This document shows, piece after piece, positions 7,828 through 16,083 of a DNA stretch of 64,000 bases. This stretch comes from Alistipes sp. (GTDB lineage: Bacteria; Bacteroidota; Bacteroidia; Bacteroidales; Rikenellaceae): NCBI GenBank assembly GCA_022782405.1, contig JALFNK010000013.1, positions 124,001 through 188,000 on the forward strand. The letters are read 5' to 3'. A program made the translations under genes and the position numbers. The notes below the pieces were generated by a model. That model was not told where the DNA came from. It did no database searches and saw only the letters and a program-made list of their open reading frames with translations. Numbering within the stretch: position 1 is the stretch's first letter; each line of letters starts with the position of its first letter.

Positions 7828-9558
7828 ATGAAAATCTACGCACGAATTTTCACTCTTCTCTCGTTCGCCGCAGCTTCGATGCTCATGGCCGGCTGCAAGA
7901 GCGAAGTTCCGGGATACAAGGATTCGGAGCCTACGGAGAGCAGTTCCGACTACGGCTATCTGGAGACCTCGTCGCTCGTCATGCAGGTCATCGCGGACTC
8001 CGACATGGAATCCTACCCCAATTCGTCGAACCGCGCGGCAACAACCCGCGCGGAGGTCGACACCGAAACGTTCCTGGTAAAAATCGCGGGATCGGACGGA
8101 AGCATCCAGTTCGAGGGGACCTTCGCCGAGTTGAAGGCCCTTTCGCAAATCGAGCTTCCCGTCGGAGCCTACGAGGTAACCGTACGTTCGGACGACCGGG
8201 ATACGACACCGGCGGCTGCCTTCGAAAGTCCCTATTACACGGGATCGAAAAGCGTTACGGTCCGCAAGGGCGAAACCTCGCAGATCGGTCAGGTAACCTG
8301 TACGCTGGCCAACATCAAAGTAACGGTAATGATCTCCGCAGACCTTGCCGAGGACCTTACCGCCGACACACAGACCACCGTATCGCTCGACGAGCAGAGC
8401 CTCGTCTTCGCCAAAGACGAAACCCGTGCGGGATACTTCACGCCCACAGCCGAGAAAAACACCCTCAAGGTACAACTCAAGGGTGCCTTCGCCGACACGC
8501 AGGAACCGGTACAATTCAGCAAGGAGATTGCGAATGTCAGCGCCGGACAGTGGCGGAAACTGACGCTGGTGATCGCCCACAGCGATGAGGGCGGCATCTC
8601 GTTCGACATCGTAGTCGAAAGTTTTGTCCAGGACGATGAGATCACGATCAACGGAACGCAGGGCATTTGGGAGCCGCTCTACACCGAGGAACCCGCCATC
8701 GCTGCTCCGAGCATCGAGTGGACCGACCACGACCTCACACAGCCCTTCCAGCTCAAGGCCTCGATGTTCGACGGATACAACTGCACCGAATCGTTCCAGT
8801 TCCACATTCTGGCGCCGGGCAACATCGCCTCATACCAGGTGGAAATCACCTCGACCAACGACGCCTACACGCAGTGGCTCACCTCGTCGCAGGTACCCGT
8901 ACCGTTCGATCTCTGCCAGATCGACGCCGCACATGCGGCGGCCGCCACACTCCGCGACTTCGGATTCCCGATCGGCGATGCCGTGAAGGGCCAGACCGAT
9001 CTGACGTTCGACCTGGCAGGCGCCATGACGCCCATCTACAAGATGTACGGCGACGGCACCTACACCTTCCGCATGACGGTTACGGACGAAGAGCAGCAGA
9101 GCACCGAAGCCACGCTGACGATCAAGGTGGACCGCAACAACGAAAGCGGAGGCACGACGCCTTCGGCCCTCGGCATCGAATGGGCGGGGTACGACATTGA
9201 CCAGGAATACACCCTGAGCGCCGACATGCAGATCGACATCAAGTGTACGGCACCGGCCGGTATCCGCTCGCTGAAGGTTTCGATCATCTCCGAAACGCTC
9301 GATCTCGACGGCATTCTTCCTTCGACATTCGACCTGGCCGACATCTCCGATCCGGATCTGGCAGGGAAACTCGGAGAAGGCGGTTTCGGCTTCCCGATCA
9401 ACGACAAGGTCAAGAACCAGACCGAGGTGCCGTTCAGCATCACGCCGTTCGTCGGTCTGCTGATGAACTTCGACGGACTGCACAAGTTCCAACTCGAGAT
9501 GACCGACAACGAAGGCCAAACCATCACCAAAACCGTTCAACTCCGCGTGACGAAATAA
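7828..9558 (+). CDS. DUF4493-type lipoprotein with two C-terminal tandem domains
   Basis: The product is 576 residues with a lipoprotein signal ending in LMAGC. The N-terminal region (about 28-290) is of DUF4493 type: DYGYLETSSLV, TFLVKIAGSDG, VGAYEVTV, YYTGSKSVTV. Two homologous domains follow at about 297-440 and 451-576. Each starts Glu-Trp-x3-Asp, contains a FGFPI-D-VK-QT core and ends in an MTD...L.I/RV strand pair. I do not recognise this repeated domain; the beta-rich pattern suggests an Ig-like or jelly-roll fold on the cell surface. The neighbours are paralogous lipoproteins in the same operon. Confidence 0.65.
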   Translation: MKIYARIFTLLSFAAASMLMAGCKSEVPGYKDSEPTESSSDYGYLETSSLVMQVIADSDMESYPNSSNRAATTRAEVDTETFLVKIAGSDGSIQFEGTFAELKALSQIELPVGAYEVTVRSDDRDTTPAAAFESPYYTGSKSVTVRKGETSQIGQVTCTLANIKVTVMISADLAEDLTADTQTTVSLDEQSLVFAKDETRAGYFTPTAEKNTLKVQLKGAFADTQEPVQFSKEIANVSAGQWRKLTLVIAHSDEGGISFDIVVESFVQDDEITINGTQGIWEPLYTEEPAIAAPSIEWTDHDLTQPFQLKASMFDGYNCTESFQFHILAPGNIASYQVEITSTNDAYTQWLTSSQVPVPFDLCQIDAAHAAAATLRDFGFPIGDAVKGQTDLTFDLAGAMTPIYKMYGDGTYTFRMTVTDEEQQSTEATLTIKVDRNNESGGTTPSALGIEWAGYDIDQEYTLSADMQIDIKCTAPAGIRSLKVSIISETLDLDGILPSTFDLADISDPDLAGKLGEGGFGFPINDKVKNQTEVPFSITPFVGLLMNFDGLHKFQLEMTDNEGQTITKTVQLRVTK

Positions 9559-9560
9559 CC

Positions 9561-11774
9561 ATGAAAAAAATCATATATGCCCTTTTGCTGCTGACGGCCG
9601 GGGCCGTCGCACCCTCCTGCTCGACCGACGAAACCGAAGTGGGCGGAGGCACGGGCTACCTCAAAATGAACATATCCACGACCCGCTCCGGAGCTGCGGA
9701 CCAAACCTCCGACACATCGGCATCGGAGGCCTACGACCCGATGGAGCACCTCGTCGTCAGGATCTACAACGCAGAGGACGGTCTGATCCGCAAATATGCA
9801 TCGCGCGACCTCATTCCGAGCGAACTGGAGCTGCTGGCCGGCGAATACCGTGTGGCCGTCGAGGCGGGCGAAGAGGTGGCAGCCTCCTTCACGCAGCGTT
9901 TCTACAAAGGCGAAAACCGGTTCAACGTAACGGCTGGAAACATTACACCCGTCGAGGTCCGCTGCACGATCCGCAATACGATCGCTGCCGTGCAGTTCGA
10001 CGAAACCGTCGGAACGAACTTCGGCGAGAACTTCCATGTCTGGGTCGCTGCCGGCAACGAGGTGGATGAGGCGGCCGCAGAGAACGGCACGCTCGCCGCA
10101 CTGAAATATACGGCCGACGGCACGGGCTACTTTACATTGCCCGAAGGAACCGACCACATCGCCTGGCGCTTTGTCGGCACCCACACCTCGCGCGGCGAGA
10201 TCATCCAGAGCGGATCGCTCGAGGCGAAGGCCGCCACGAAGTACACGCTGCAGTTCAGCTATTCGAAGGACCTCCCGGGATATATCGACTGCACGGTCAT
10301 GACGATCGACGTCGAGGATCCCGACGAATTCGAAGACACGATCGTCTTTACGCCCGATCCCGAACTCGAGGGAGTCGGCTTCGACATCGCGACACCCCAA
10401 AACTATATTCCGGGCAAGACAAACGGTATCAGCTACAAGGTTACCACCACCTACCCGATGCAGGCCGTACGGCTCACCGTCGGCGACAAGGCGGTCGATC
10501 TGCTCGGCGGCGAGACACCTGCCGAGGGTGTATCTGTTGTCCGGGAGGAGGAGAAGGCCCTGACGGTAACGCTCTCCGACGCCTTCCTTACGGCCTTCGG
10601 CGGCGGCGACCGAACGCTGGCCTTCCACATCGAGGATACCGACGGCGGTACGCTCGACGCCACGCCCACGCTGCGTCTCCAGGGGCTCGTGCCGGTACAG
10701 GCCTCGGACTATGATCTGTGGAGCAACACCGTTACGCTGCGCGCCCTGGTTCTCGATCCCGAAGTGGGCAGTGTCCGTTTCGGACTGCGCAAGAAAGACG
10801 GCACATGGCACGAGATAGAAGGCTCGGCGACCGACAACGGCTATTATACGGCCTCCTTCGCCCCTGAATGGAGCGAGGATACCGACGCGGACCGTCCGGC
10901 CGACGGAGGGCCGTTCCCGACCATCTATACGCAGACGGAAGGAACGGGCATCTTCGCCGCCAACGAATACGAGTACCGGGCCGATCTGGGCGGTACGCAG
11001 CAAAGCGCTGCCTTCACCACGCCGGACGGCGATACGATCTACAACTCCGGCATGGAGCTTTGGTCCAAATATACGGTTACCGGAAGTTTCATCACCGGCG
11101 GTGAAGTTCCTTTCCCGAACGAGAATGCCTCGACGGCATTCTGGGTCAGCGGAAACAACGGACAAACCAATGCACTCTGCACGGGGAGAACCATCGAAGG
11201 GAACAATGGCACGTTATGCGCCGCCCTGCAACCGCAGACAGCAGCCGGAGTTTTTGCAGCCGGAAACCTTTTCACGGGAGCTTTTGATTGCGGAACAGGA
11301 TTCGCCGACACCTTTGGATTTGCCCGCTTCGGCGTCCGGTACACCTTCACGGCCCGGCCCCGCGCGCTGCGGCTGCATATCAATGCCACTGTAACGCAGG
11401 TAACCAACGCCAAAGGGCCGCTGACTACCGACGACATCGATCCGGCACGCGTCTATGTCTGCATCACGAACTGGACGGACCGTCATGCGGTAAAATCGGG
11501 GCTCTCCTACGACGAAAGTTCGTTCTGGGATCCCGCCAAGGCGTCGAGCCTGGCAGAGGGCGCCATCATCGGTTACGGATCGAAGACCTACACCGAATCG
11601 ACCGACGGCTGGGTAACGCTGACGCTGCCGATCCACTGGTACGACAAGACGGCCGCTCCCGCAGCCGGCAGCTATTCGCTGGTGATCTCCTGCACGACGA
11701 GTGCCTACGGAGACTATACCACCGGAAGTACGAACAACCGGCTCTACGTCGAGGACTTCGAGTGGGTCTACTGA
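9561..11774 (+). CDS. DUF4493-PCMD fusion lipoprotein
   Basis: The product is 737 residues, starting 2 bases after the previous stop codon, with a lipoprotein signal ending in APSC. Residues about 30-270 are DUF4493-like (GYLKMNISTTRS, HLVVRIYN, LLAGEYRVAVEAG, FYKGENRFNVTAG). A linker of Ig-like strands follows. From about residue 494 (YNSGMELW) to the C terminus the sequence matches the putative carbohydrate metabolism domain (PCMD): AAGNLFTG, a FGVRYTFTARPRALR strand, then YGDYTTGSTNNRLYVEDFEW. The same C-terminal motif occurs in the last gene of the operon. PCMD domains are jelly-roll folds with no proven activity that I can cite. Confidence 0.7.
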   Translation: MKKIIYALLLLTAGAVAPSCSTDETEVGGGTGYLKMNISTTRSGAADQTSDTSASEAYDPMEHLVVRIYNAEDGLIRKYASRDLIPSELELLAGEYRVAVEAGEEVAASFTQRFYKGENRFNVTAGNITPVEVRCTIRNTIAAVQFDETVGTNFGENFHVWVAAGNEVDEAAAENGTLAALKYTADGTGYFTLPEGTDHIAWRFVGTHTSRGEIIQSGSLEAKAATKYTLQFSYSKDLPGYIDCTVMTIDVEDPDEFEDTIVFTPDPELEGVGFDIATPQNYIPGKTNGISYKVTTTYPMQAVRLTVGDKAVDLLGGETPAEGVSVVREEEKALTVTLSDAFLTAFGGGDRTLAFHIEDTDGGTLDATPTLRLQGLVPVQASDYDLWSNTVTLRALVLDPEVGSVRFGLRKKDGTWHEIEGSATDNGYYTASFAPEWSEDTDADRPADGGPFPTIYTQTEGTGIFAANEYEYRADLGGTQQSAAFTTPDGDTIYNSGMELWSKYTVTGSFITGGEVPFPNENASTAFWVSGNNGQTNALCTGRTIEGNNGTLCAALQPQTAAGVFAAGNLFTGAFDCGTGFADTFGFARFGVRYTFTARPRALRLHINATVTQVTNAKGPLTTDDIDPARVYVCITNWTDRHAVKSGLSYDESSFWDPAKASSLAEGAIIGYGSKTYTESTDGWVTLTLPIHWYDKTAAPAAGSYSLVISCTTSAYGDYTTGSTNNRLYVEDFEWVY

Positions 11775-11793
11775 TAAGATAATCGGAAAACGA

Positions 11794-12651
11794 ATGAGAA
11801 ATCGACTTCTCGCAACCCTGCTATTCGCCTCGCTATGCCTCGATGGCATGGCGCAGGCGAACGCCTCTTTGTCCGCATCCGGTGCGGACAAACCCGCAGT
11901 CGCAGCTTCAGGCCAGGCCCCGGCGGCGGAAGCCGATACGGCAACGGTACGCAAGCCCCTGACCATAAACCAGAGAAGGCAGCGACGGGGTCTGACCGAT
12001 ACCCATACGCTTTTCGTTCCGAAAGGACAATGGGTTTTCGGAGGCACGGCTTCCTATTCGACCCATACCAACGATTCGTATCAGTTTCTCATCATCGAAG
12101 GAATCAACTCCGAAGGCTACAACTTCAAGGTCAGCCCGATGATCGCCTACGCCTTCCACGACAACATGGCTCTCGGCGCCCGCTTCATCTACGGACGCAC
12201 GCTGCTGCGCGTGGACAAGGCCGATCTGAAGCTGGGCGACGAGGAGACCGGTACGGAGATCCATGTAAACGAATACTACGAACTGGTACACAACTATACG
12301 GCAGCGGTAATCTGGAGGCAGTATATCCCGCTCGGACGGAACAAGCGCTTCGCGCTCTTCAATGAGATGTCGCTTTCGGCAGGAGGATCCCAGGGCCGTT
12401 TTGCAAACGATGTTCCGGTTAAGGGGACCTACGAAACGGGCTTCAACCTCGCCCTGGGCGTTTCGCCGGGCATCATCGCCTTCGCGACGAACAACATGGC
12501 CGTCGAGGTCAATGTCGGCGTAATGGGTATCACCTACAACAGCACCAAACAGGTCCATAACCAGGTCTCCGAAGGGCGTCGCTCCTCGAGCATGATGAAC
12601 TTCAAGGTCAATATCTTCTCGATCGGCCTCGGTGTAGCCTTCTACCTCTAA
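11794..12651 (+). CDS. Predicted outer-membrane beta-barrel protein (operon paralogue A)
   Basis: The product is 285 residues with a Sec signal peptide (cleavage near GMAQA) and no lipobox. An Ala-rich, then basic segment (about 22-75) precedes a series of amphipathic strands, ending in GLGVAFYL, a typical C-terminal barrel strand. It aligns by eye with the next gene: FLIIEGIN...VSPMIAYAFHDNMALGARF here and FMIIVDKID...VKPFIGYFYRDNKCFGARF there, plus matching FALFNEMSLSA and FGLFAEFELSA segments. The pair may anchor or export the neighbouring lipoproteins; this is inference. I chose ATG 11794 because it starts the signal peptide. Confidence 0.65.
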   Translation: MRNRLLATLLFASLCLDGMAQANASLSASGADKPAVAASGQAPAAEADTATVRKPLTINQRRQRRGLTDTHTLFVPKGQWVFGGTASYSTHTNDSYQFLIIEGINSEGYNFKVSPMIAYAFHDNMALGARFIYGRTLLRVDKADLKLGDEETGTEIHVNEYYELVHNYTAAVIWRQYIPLGRNKRFALFNEMSLSAGGSQGRFANDVPVKGTYETGFNLALGVSPGIIAFATNNMAVEVNVGVMGITYNSTKQVHNQVSEGRRSSSMMNFKVNIFSIGLGVAFYL

Positions 12652-12663
12652 TACCGCAAGCAG

Positions 12664-13599
12664 ATGAAACGCATCCTCTTCACGATACTTCTCACAGGCA
12701 TCACGCTCGCGGCAACGGCCGGTACTCCGACCCGGGGCCCCATCCATGAGGAATCCCGACCCGCAGCGGAGCAGACTGCTGCGGCCGCCGACACGACCGC
12801 CCGTTCCGACCGGGCCCGGCGCCGCAAGGAGCTCCGCACGGATCTCGAGCGCCAGCGCATGGCCTCCACCCAAGGGGAACAACGCTTTCTGCCCACCAGA
12901 AAACGCATAGACCGGGAAATCGACAAAATCAAGTTCGCCTACAAAGGCGAGGTGATGATGGGCCTCACGGCCTCGTACGGGACTCTGTCGAGCGACGACA
13001 CGGATTTCATGATCATCGTCGACAAAATCGACGCCTCGGGAACCATTGCCACCGTAAAACCCTTCATCGGTTATTTTTACCGCGACAACAAATGTTTCGG
13101 CGCCCGTTTCGGTTATACGCATCTCGACGGCAAGCTCAACAGCCTGAACATCGACCTGGGAGCGAACAACGACATCAATATGGCGATTCCCTACCTCGAT
13201 GCCTCGAGCGACAGCTACTCGTTCGGTATTTTCCACCGCTCCTATGCGGGGCTCGACCCCAAAGGCCGGTTCGGACTCTTCGCCGAATTCGAATTGTCCG
13301 CATCGACCGGAAAGACGAAATTCTCCTATGAGTCGGGTGAGACGATCAAACGGGTTTTCAGCGACAATACACAGCTCAAATTGGCGTTTAATCCGGGAGC
13401 GGCGGTCTATATCTTTCCGAACGTCTGCGCGACGCTCTCGTTCGGACTGGGCGGCATCCAGTATACGGCCGTTACGCAGAAAGATGCCGAAGGCAATGAA
13501 ATAGGATCGCGGAAAGCTTCGAAAATGAAATTCAAGCTCAACATCATGGCCATCAATATCGGCATGACGATCCACCTCTGGGACAAGAAAAAAGAATAA
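12664..13599 (+). CDS. Predicted outer-membrane beta-barrel protein (operon paralogue B)
   Basis: The product is 311 residues with a cleavable signal peptide (TLAATAG). A highly charged Arg/Lys/Glu region (about 45-95, probably helical and periplasmic) comes before the barrel strands. It is a clear paralogue of the gene 12 bases upstream, with shared VxPxIxYxFxDNxxxGARF and MxFKxNIxxIxxG motifs. The C terminus ends in MTIHLW followed by DKKKE, so the last strand is not strictly terminal. No enzymatic motif is visible. It is translated just ahead of the PCMD lipoprotein, whose start follows 2 bases after this stop. Confidence 0.65.
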   Translation: MKRILFTILLTGITLAATAGTPTRGPIHEESRPAAEQTAAAADTTARSDRARRRKELRTDLERQRMASTQGEQRFLPTRKRIDREIDKIKFAYKGEVMMGLTASYGTLSSDDTDFMIIVDKIDASGTIATVKPFIGYFYRDNKCFGARFGYTHLDGKLNSLNIDLGANNDINMAIPYLDASSDSYSFGIFHRSYAGLDPKGRFGLFAEFELSASTGKTKFSYESGETIKRVFSDNTQLKLAFNPGAAVYIFPNVCATLSFGLGGIQYTAVTQKDAEGNEIGSRKASKMKFKLNIMAINIGMTIHLWDKKKE

Positions 13600-13601
13600 C
13601 C

Positions 13602-15230
13602 ATGAAGTCTCTTCTCAAGCTGTTCTTCGCACTTGCCGCACTCGGGAACATCGGGTGCATCGCCAACGACATTCCCTATCCCGTCGTCGAACTGGCGATC
13701 ACGAGCATCTCCGGCGAAGGCTTCACGACCAAGGAGATAAATACCGCTCAACGGACCGTAACCCTCACGCTTGACGAAAGCACCGATATCCGTAACGTCC
13801 GCATCACGCAGGTCTCCTATACGGAAGGGACAACCCCCTCGACCGACCTGACCTCCGCGAGTCATGACATGCGCGTCCCGATACACGTTACCCTCTCGCT
13901 CTACCAGGAATACGAGTGGACGATCGTCGCCGAGCAGCAGATCAACCGCACCTTCACGGTCGCCGGGCAGATCGGCGCCTCGGTCATCGACGCCGACAAC
14001 CGTACAGCCACCGCCTATGTGGCCAAGGATGCCGACCGCTCGCAGATCACCGTTACGGCCCTGCGGCTCGAGCCCGAAATCTATGAGAACGACGTGAACA
14101 CGACGACCTATTCGCCGACGCTCGAGCAGCTCTCCGGGAGCAGTTTCGAAACGGTCCGTTTCGTCGATGTTACCTGCCACGGCCGTACCGAGCGGTGGCT
14201 GCTCTACGTCCTGCCGACGGAAAAATCGGTTGCGTTGGAGGCTGCCGATGCCTGGACGCGCGTCATCTGGCTCTACGGATCGGGTATCGAAGGGCAGAAG
14301 ATGGGATTCAGATATCGGCTTCCGGACGGCGAATGGCAGGAGGTTCCGGATGTCAATACCGACGGGGGAAACTTCTCGGCACGCCTTGCGGCAACCCCCG
14401 AAACGACCTATGAGGTCATAGCCTACTGCGGCGACGAACAGACCGATGCCGTAAGCGTTACGACCGATCCCGAACAGGCGCTCGAAAACGGAGGGTTCGA
14501 AAACTGGTGCACGTCGGAAGGCGTGGTTTACCCCTATGCCGCCGGAGCCTCGCCCTACTGGGGCACCGGGAACAAGGGATCGAAGATCGCCAATGCGACA
14601 CTTACCGACAAGGGCGACCCGCGTCCCGGATCTTCGGGGCAATATTCCGCCGATCTGAAATCGCAGTTCGCCAACATCTTCGGAATCGGCAAGTTCGCTG
14701 CCGGGAACCTCTTTACGGGCGAATACGTCATGAATGCCGGAACGAACGGCATCATCACCTTCGGACGCCCCTTCACACTGCGGCCCACGAAGCTCCGCAT
14801 CTGGGTACGTTACAACCGGGGAACCATCGACAAGGTGAAGAGCTACCCTGCAGGTACGGAGATCAAGTTGGGGGACAACGACAACGGGCATATCTATATC
14901 GCCCTGGGAACCTGGAGTGCCGAAGAGTACGGCAAGGACAGCGAGGGAGTACAGAGAGGTACATCCGAGTCGCCCATCTGCATCGATACGCGCGATGTCT
15001 CGACCTTTTTCCGCTCCGACGGCAAGGATGTCGTGGGATACGGCGAACAGGTGTTCGAGGAGAGCGTCAGCGAATGGACCCAGATCACGATTCCGATCGA
15101 ATACCGGACGACGGGAACCCGTCCGACCCATCTGATGATCGTCTGCTCGGCCTCGCGCTGGGGCGACTATTTCACGGGCAGCACGAAGAGCGAAATGTGG
15201 CTCGACGACTTCGAACTGCTCTACGACTGA
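13602..15230 (+). CDS. PCMD-domain surface lipoprotein, last gene of operon
   Basis: The product is 542 residues. The signal peptide ends in NIGC, so it is a predicted lipoprotein. The N-terminal half (about 20-290) has Ig-like strands (FTTKEINTAQRTVTLTL, then TVAGQIGASVIDADNRTATAYV). The C-terminal part from about 295 (ENGGFENW) to the end is PCMD: WGTGNKG, AAGNLFTGEY, FGRPFTLRPTKLR, and RWGDYFTGSTKSEMWLDDFELLYD-type ending. This layout is shared with many Bacteroidales surface proteins annotated as carbohydrate-related, but no catalytic residue pair is evident. A strong terminator follows 48 bases later. Confidence 0.75.
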   Translation: MKSLLKLFFALAALGNIGCIANDIPYPVVELAITSISGEGFTTKEINTAQRTVTLTLDESTDIRNVRITQVSYTEGTTPSTDLTSASHDMRVPIHVTLSLYQEYEWTIVAEQQINRTFTVAGQIGASVIDADNRTATAYVAKDADRSQITVTALRLEPEIYENDVNTTTYSPTLEQLSGSSFETVRFVDVTCHGRTERWLLYVLPTEKSVALEAADAWTRVIWLYGSGIEGQKMGFRYRLPDGEWQEVPDVNTDGGNFSARLAATPETTYEVIAYCGDEQTDAVSVTTDPEQALENGGFENWCTSEGVVYPYAAGASPYWGTGNKGSKIANATLTDKGDPRPGSSGQYSADLKSQFANIFGIGKFAAGNLFTGEYVMNAGTNGIITFGRPFTLRPTKLRIWVRYNRGTIDKVKSYPAGTEIKLGDNDNGHIYIALGTWSAEEYGKDSEGVQRGTSESPICIDTRDVSTFFRSDGKDVVGYGEQVFEESVSEWTQITIPIEYRTTGTRPTHLMIVCSASRWGDYFTGSTKSEMWLDDFELLYD

Positions 15231-15278
15231 TCCGCCCCGAAGACGGAAGCTTCCCTTCCCGGAAGCCGCAAAAAAGAC

Positions 15279-15311
15279 AAGCCCGGAAAAATCGATGATT
15301 TTTCCGGGCTT
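15279..15311. terminator. Bidirectional intrinsic terminator
   Basis: AAGCCCGGAAAAATC pairs with GATTTTTCCGGGCTT around a 3-base loop. It serves the PCMD operon from the left and the lytic transglycosylase operon from the right. A smaller hairpin (GCTTCC...GGAAGC) lies at about 15248-15265. Confidence 0.88.
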
Positions 15312-15331
15312 GAATCTATGCTTTCAACTCC

Positions 15332-16039
15332 TTAACGGGACGCCATGCGGCAATAGGTGTCGTAGCGCCCCAGAACGTCCTCCACATAAGCGAGCGTCTG
15401 GCGGCTTCCCGTAAACCGGCCGCACTTGACGACCTCGTTCTCATAATATTCCGGCTGTGCCTTGAGGGCAAGGTATCGGGCCACGACCTCCCACGAATCG
15501 GGATTCTCCCCATGGACGCGGGCCAGACGCCGGGCATCTGCGACATGTCCGATACCTCCGTTGTAACAGGCCAGGACGATGCTCATCCGGTCCTTCTCGG
15601 ATACCTCTTTCGGGAGTCCGAGCGAAGTTTCGATCTTCGACAGCAGTTTGTTCGCCAGGCGCACGTTGGTCGCCGGATCGGCGACCTTCTCCACCGGAAC
15701 ATCGAACTGACGCGCCACTGAAGGCATGATCTGCATCAGACCCTTCGCGCCGTTGCGCGAGGTGATGTCGGGCGTAAAGCGCGACTCGTGATAGGCAATC
15801 GCCGAAAGCAGGCGCCAGTCGTTGCCCTCCTCTTCGCTGATCGACCGGATCAGCGGATCGTAATCCGAGATTACGCAGGCGGTGCGCTCCTTGAGCAGGA
15901 GATCCAACGGAGTGATCTCCTTCATGGCTTCGTCGTTCAGGCCGTCATCCGTCGCGGGGGCGCTGAATCGTACGTTGAAGCCGTAAAATGTCGTGAAAAT
16001 GGTTAAGAACGCAAAAGTTAAAACAGTCTTCTTTAACAT
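15332..16039 (-). CDS. Lytic transglycosylase (SLT domain)
   Basis: The product is 235 residues with an N-terminal signal or anchor segment (about 5-22). The SLT fold starts near residue 60; Glu85 in HESRF is the predicted catalytic acid, followed by AKGLMQIMP (98-106) and ACYNGGIGHV, both typical of Slt/MltF-type enzymes. The family cleaves the MurNAc-GlcNAc bond of peptidoglycan with 1,6-anhydro formation, in the periplasm. The gene follows a Porin_10 gene by 44 bases on the same strand and probably shares its promoter. Confidence 0.88.
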   Translation of the reverse strand: MLKKTVLTFAFLTIFTTFYGFNVRFSAPATDDGLNDEAMKEITPLDLLLKERTACVISDYDPLIRSISEEEGNDWRLLSAIAYHESRFTPDITSRNGAKGLMQIMPSVARQFDVPVEKVADPATNVRLANKLLSKIETSLGLPKEVSEKDRMSIVLACYNGGIGHVADARRLARVHGENPDSWEVVARYLALKAQPEYYENEVVKCGRFTGSRQTLAYVEDVLGRYDTYCRMASR

Positions 16040-16083
16040 GAAAGGTTGTTTTGCGGGCAGCTTACACCGCGCAGAACAGTACG

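Noticed and set aside
6991..8805. Minus-strand open frame of about 600 codons across the DUF4493 genes
   Set aside because: It runs antisense to two clear lipoprotein genes, spans their intergenic gap, has no sensible signal or domain, and its composition (Val/Gly/Arg rich) is that of an antisense frame.
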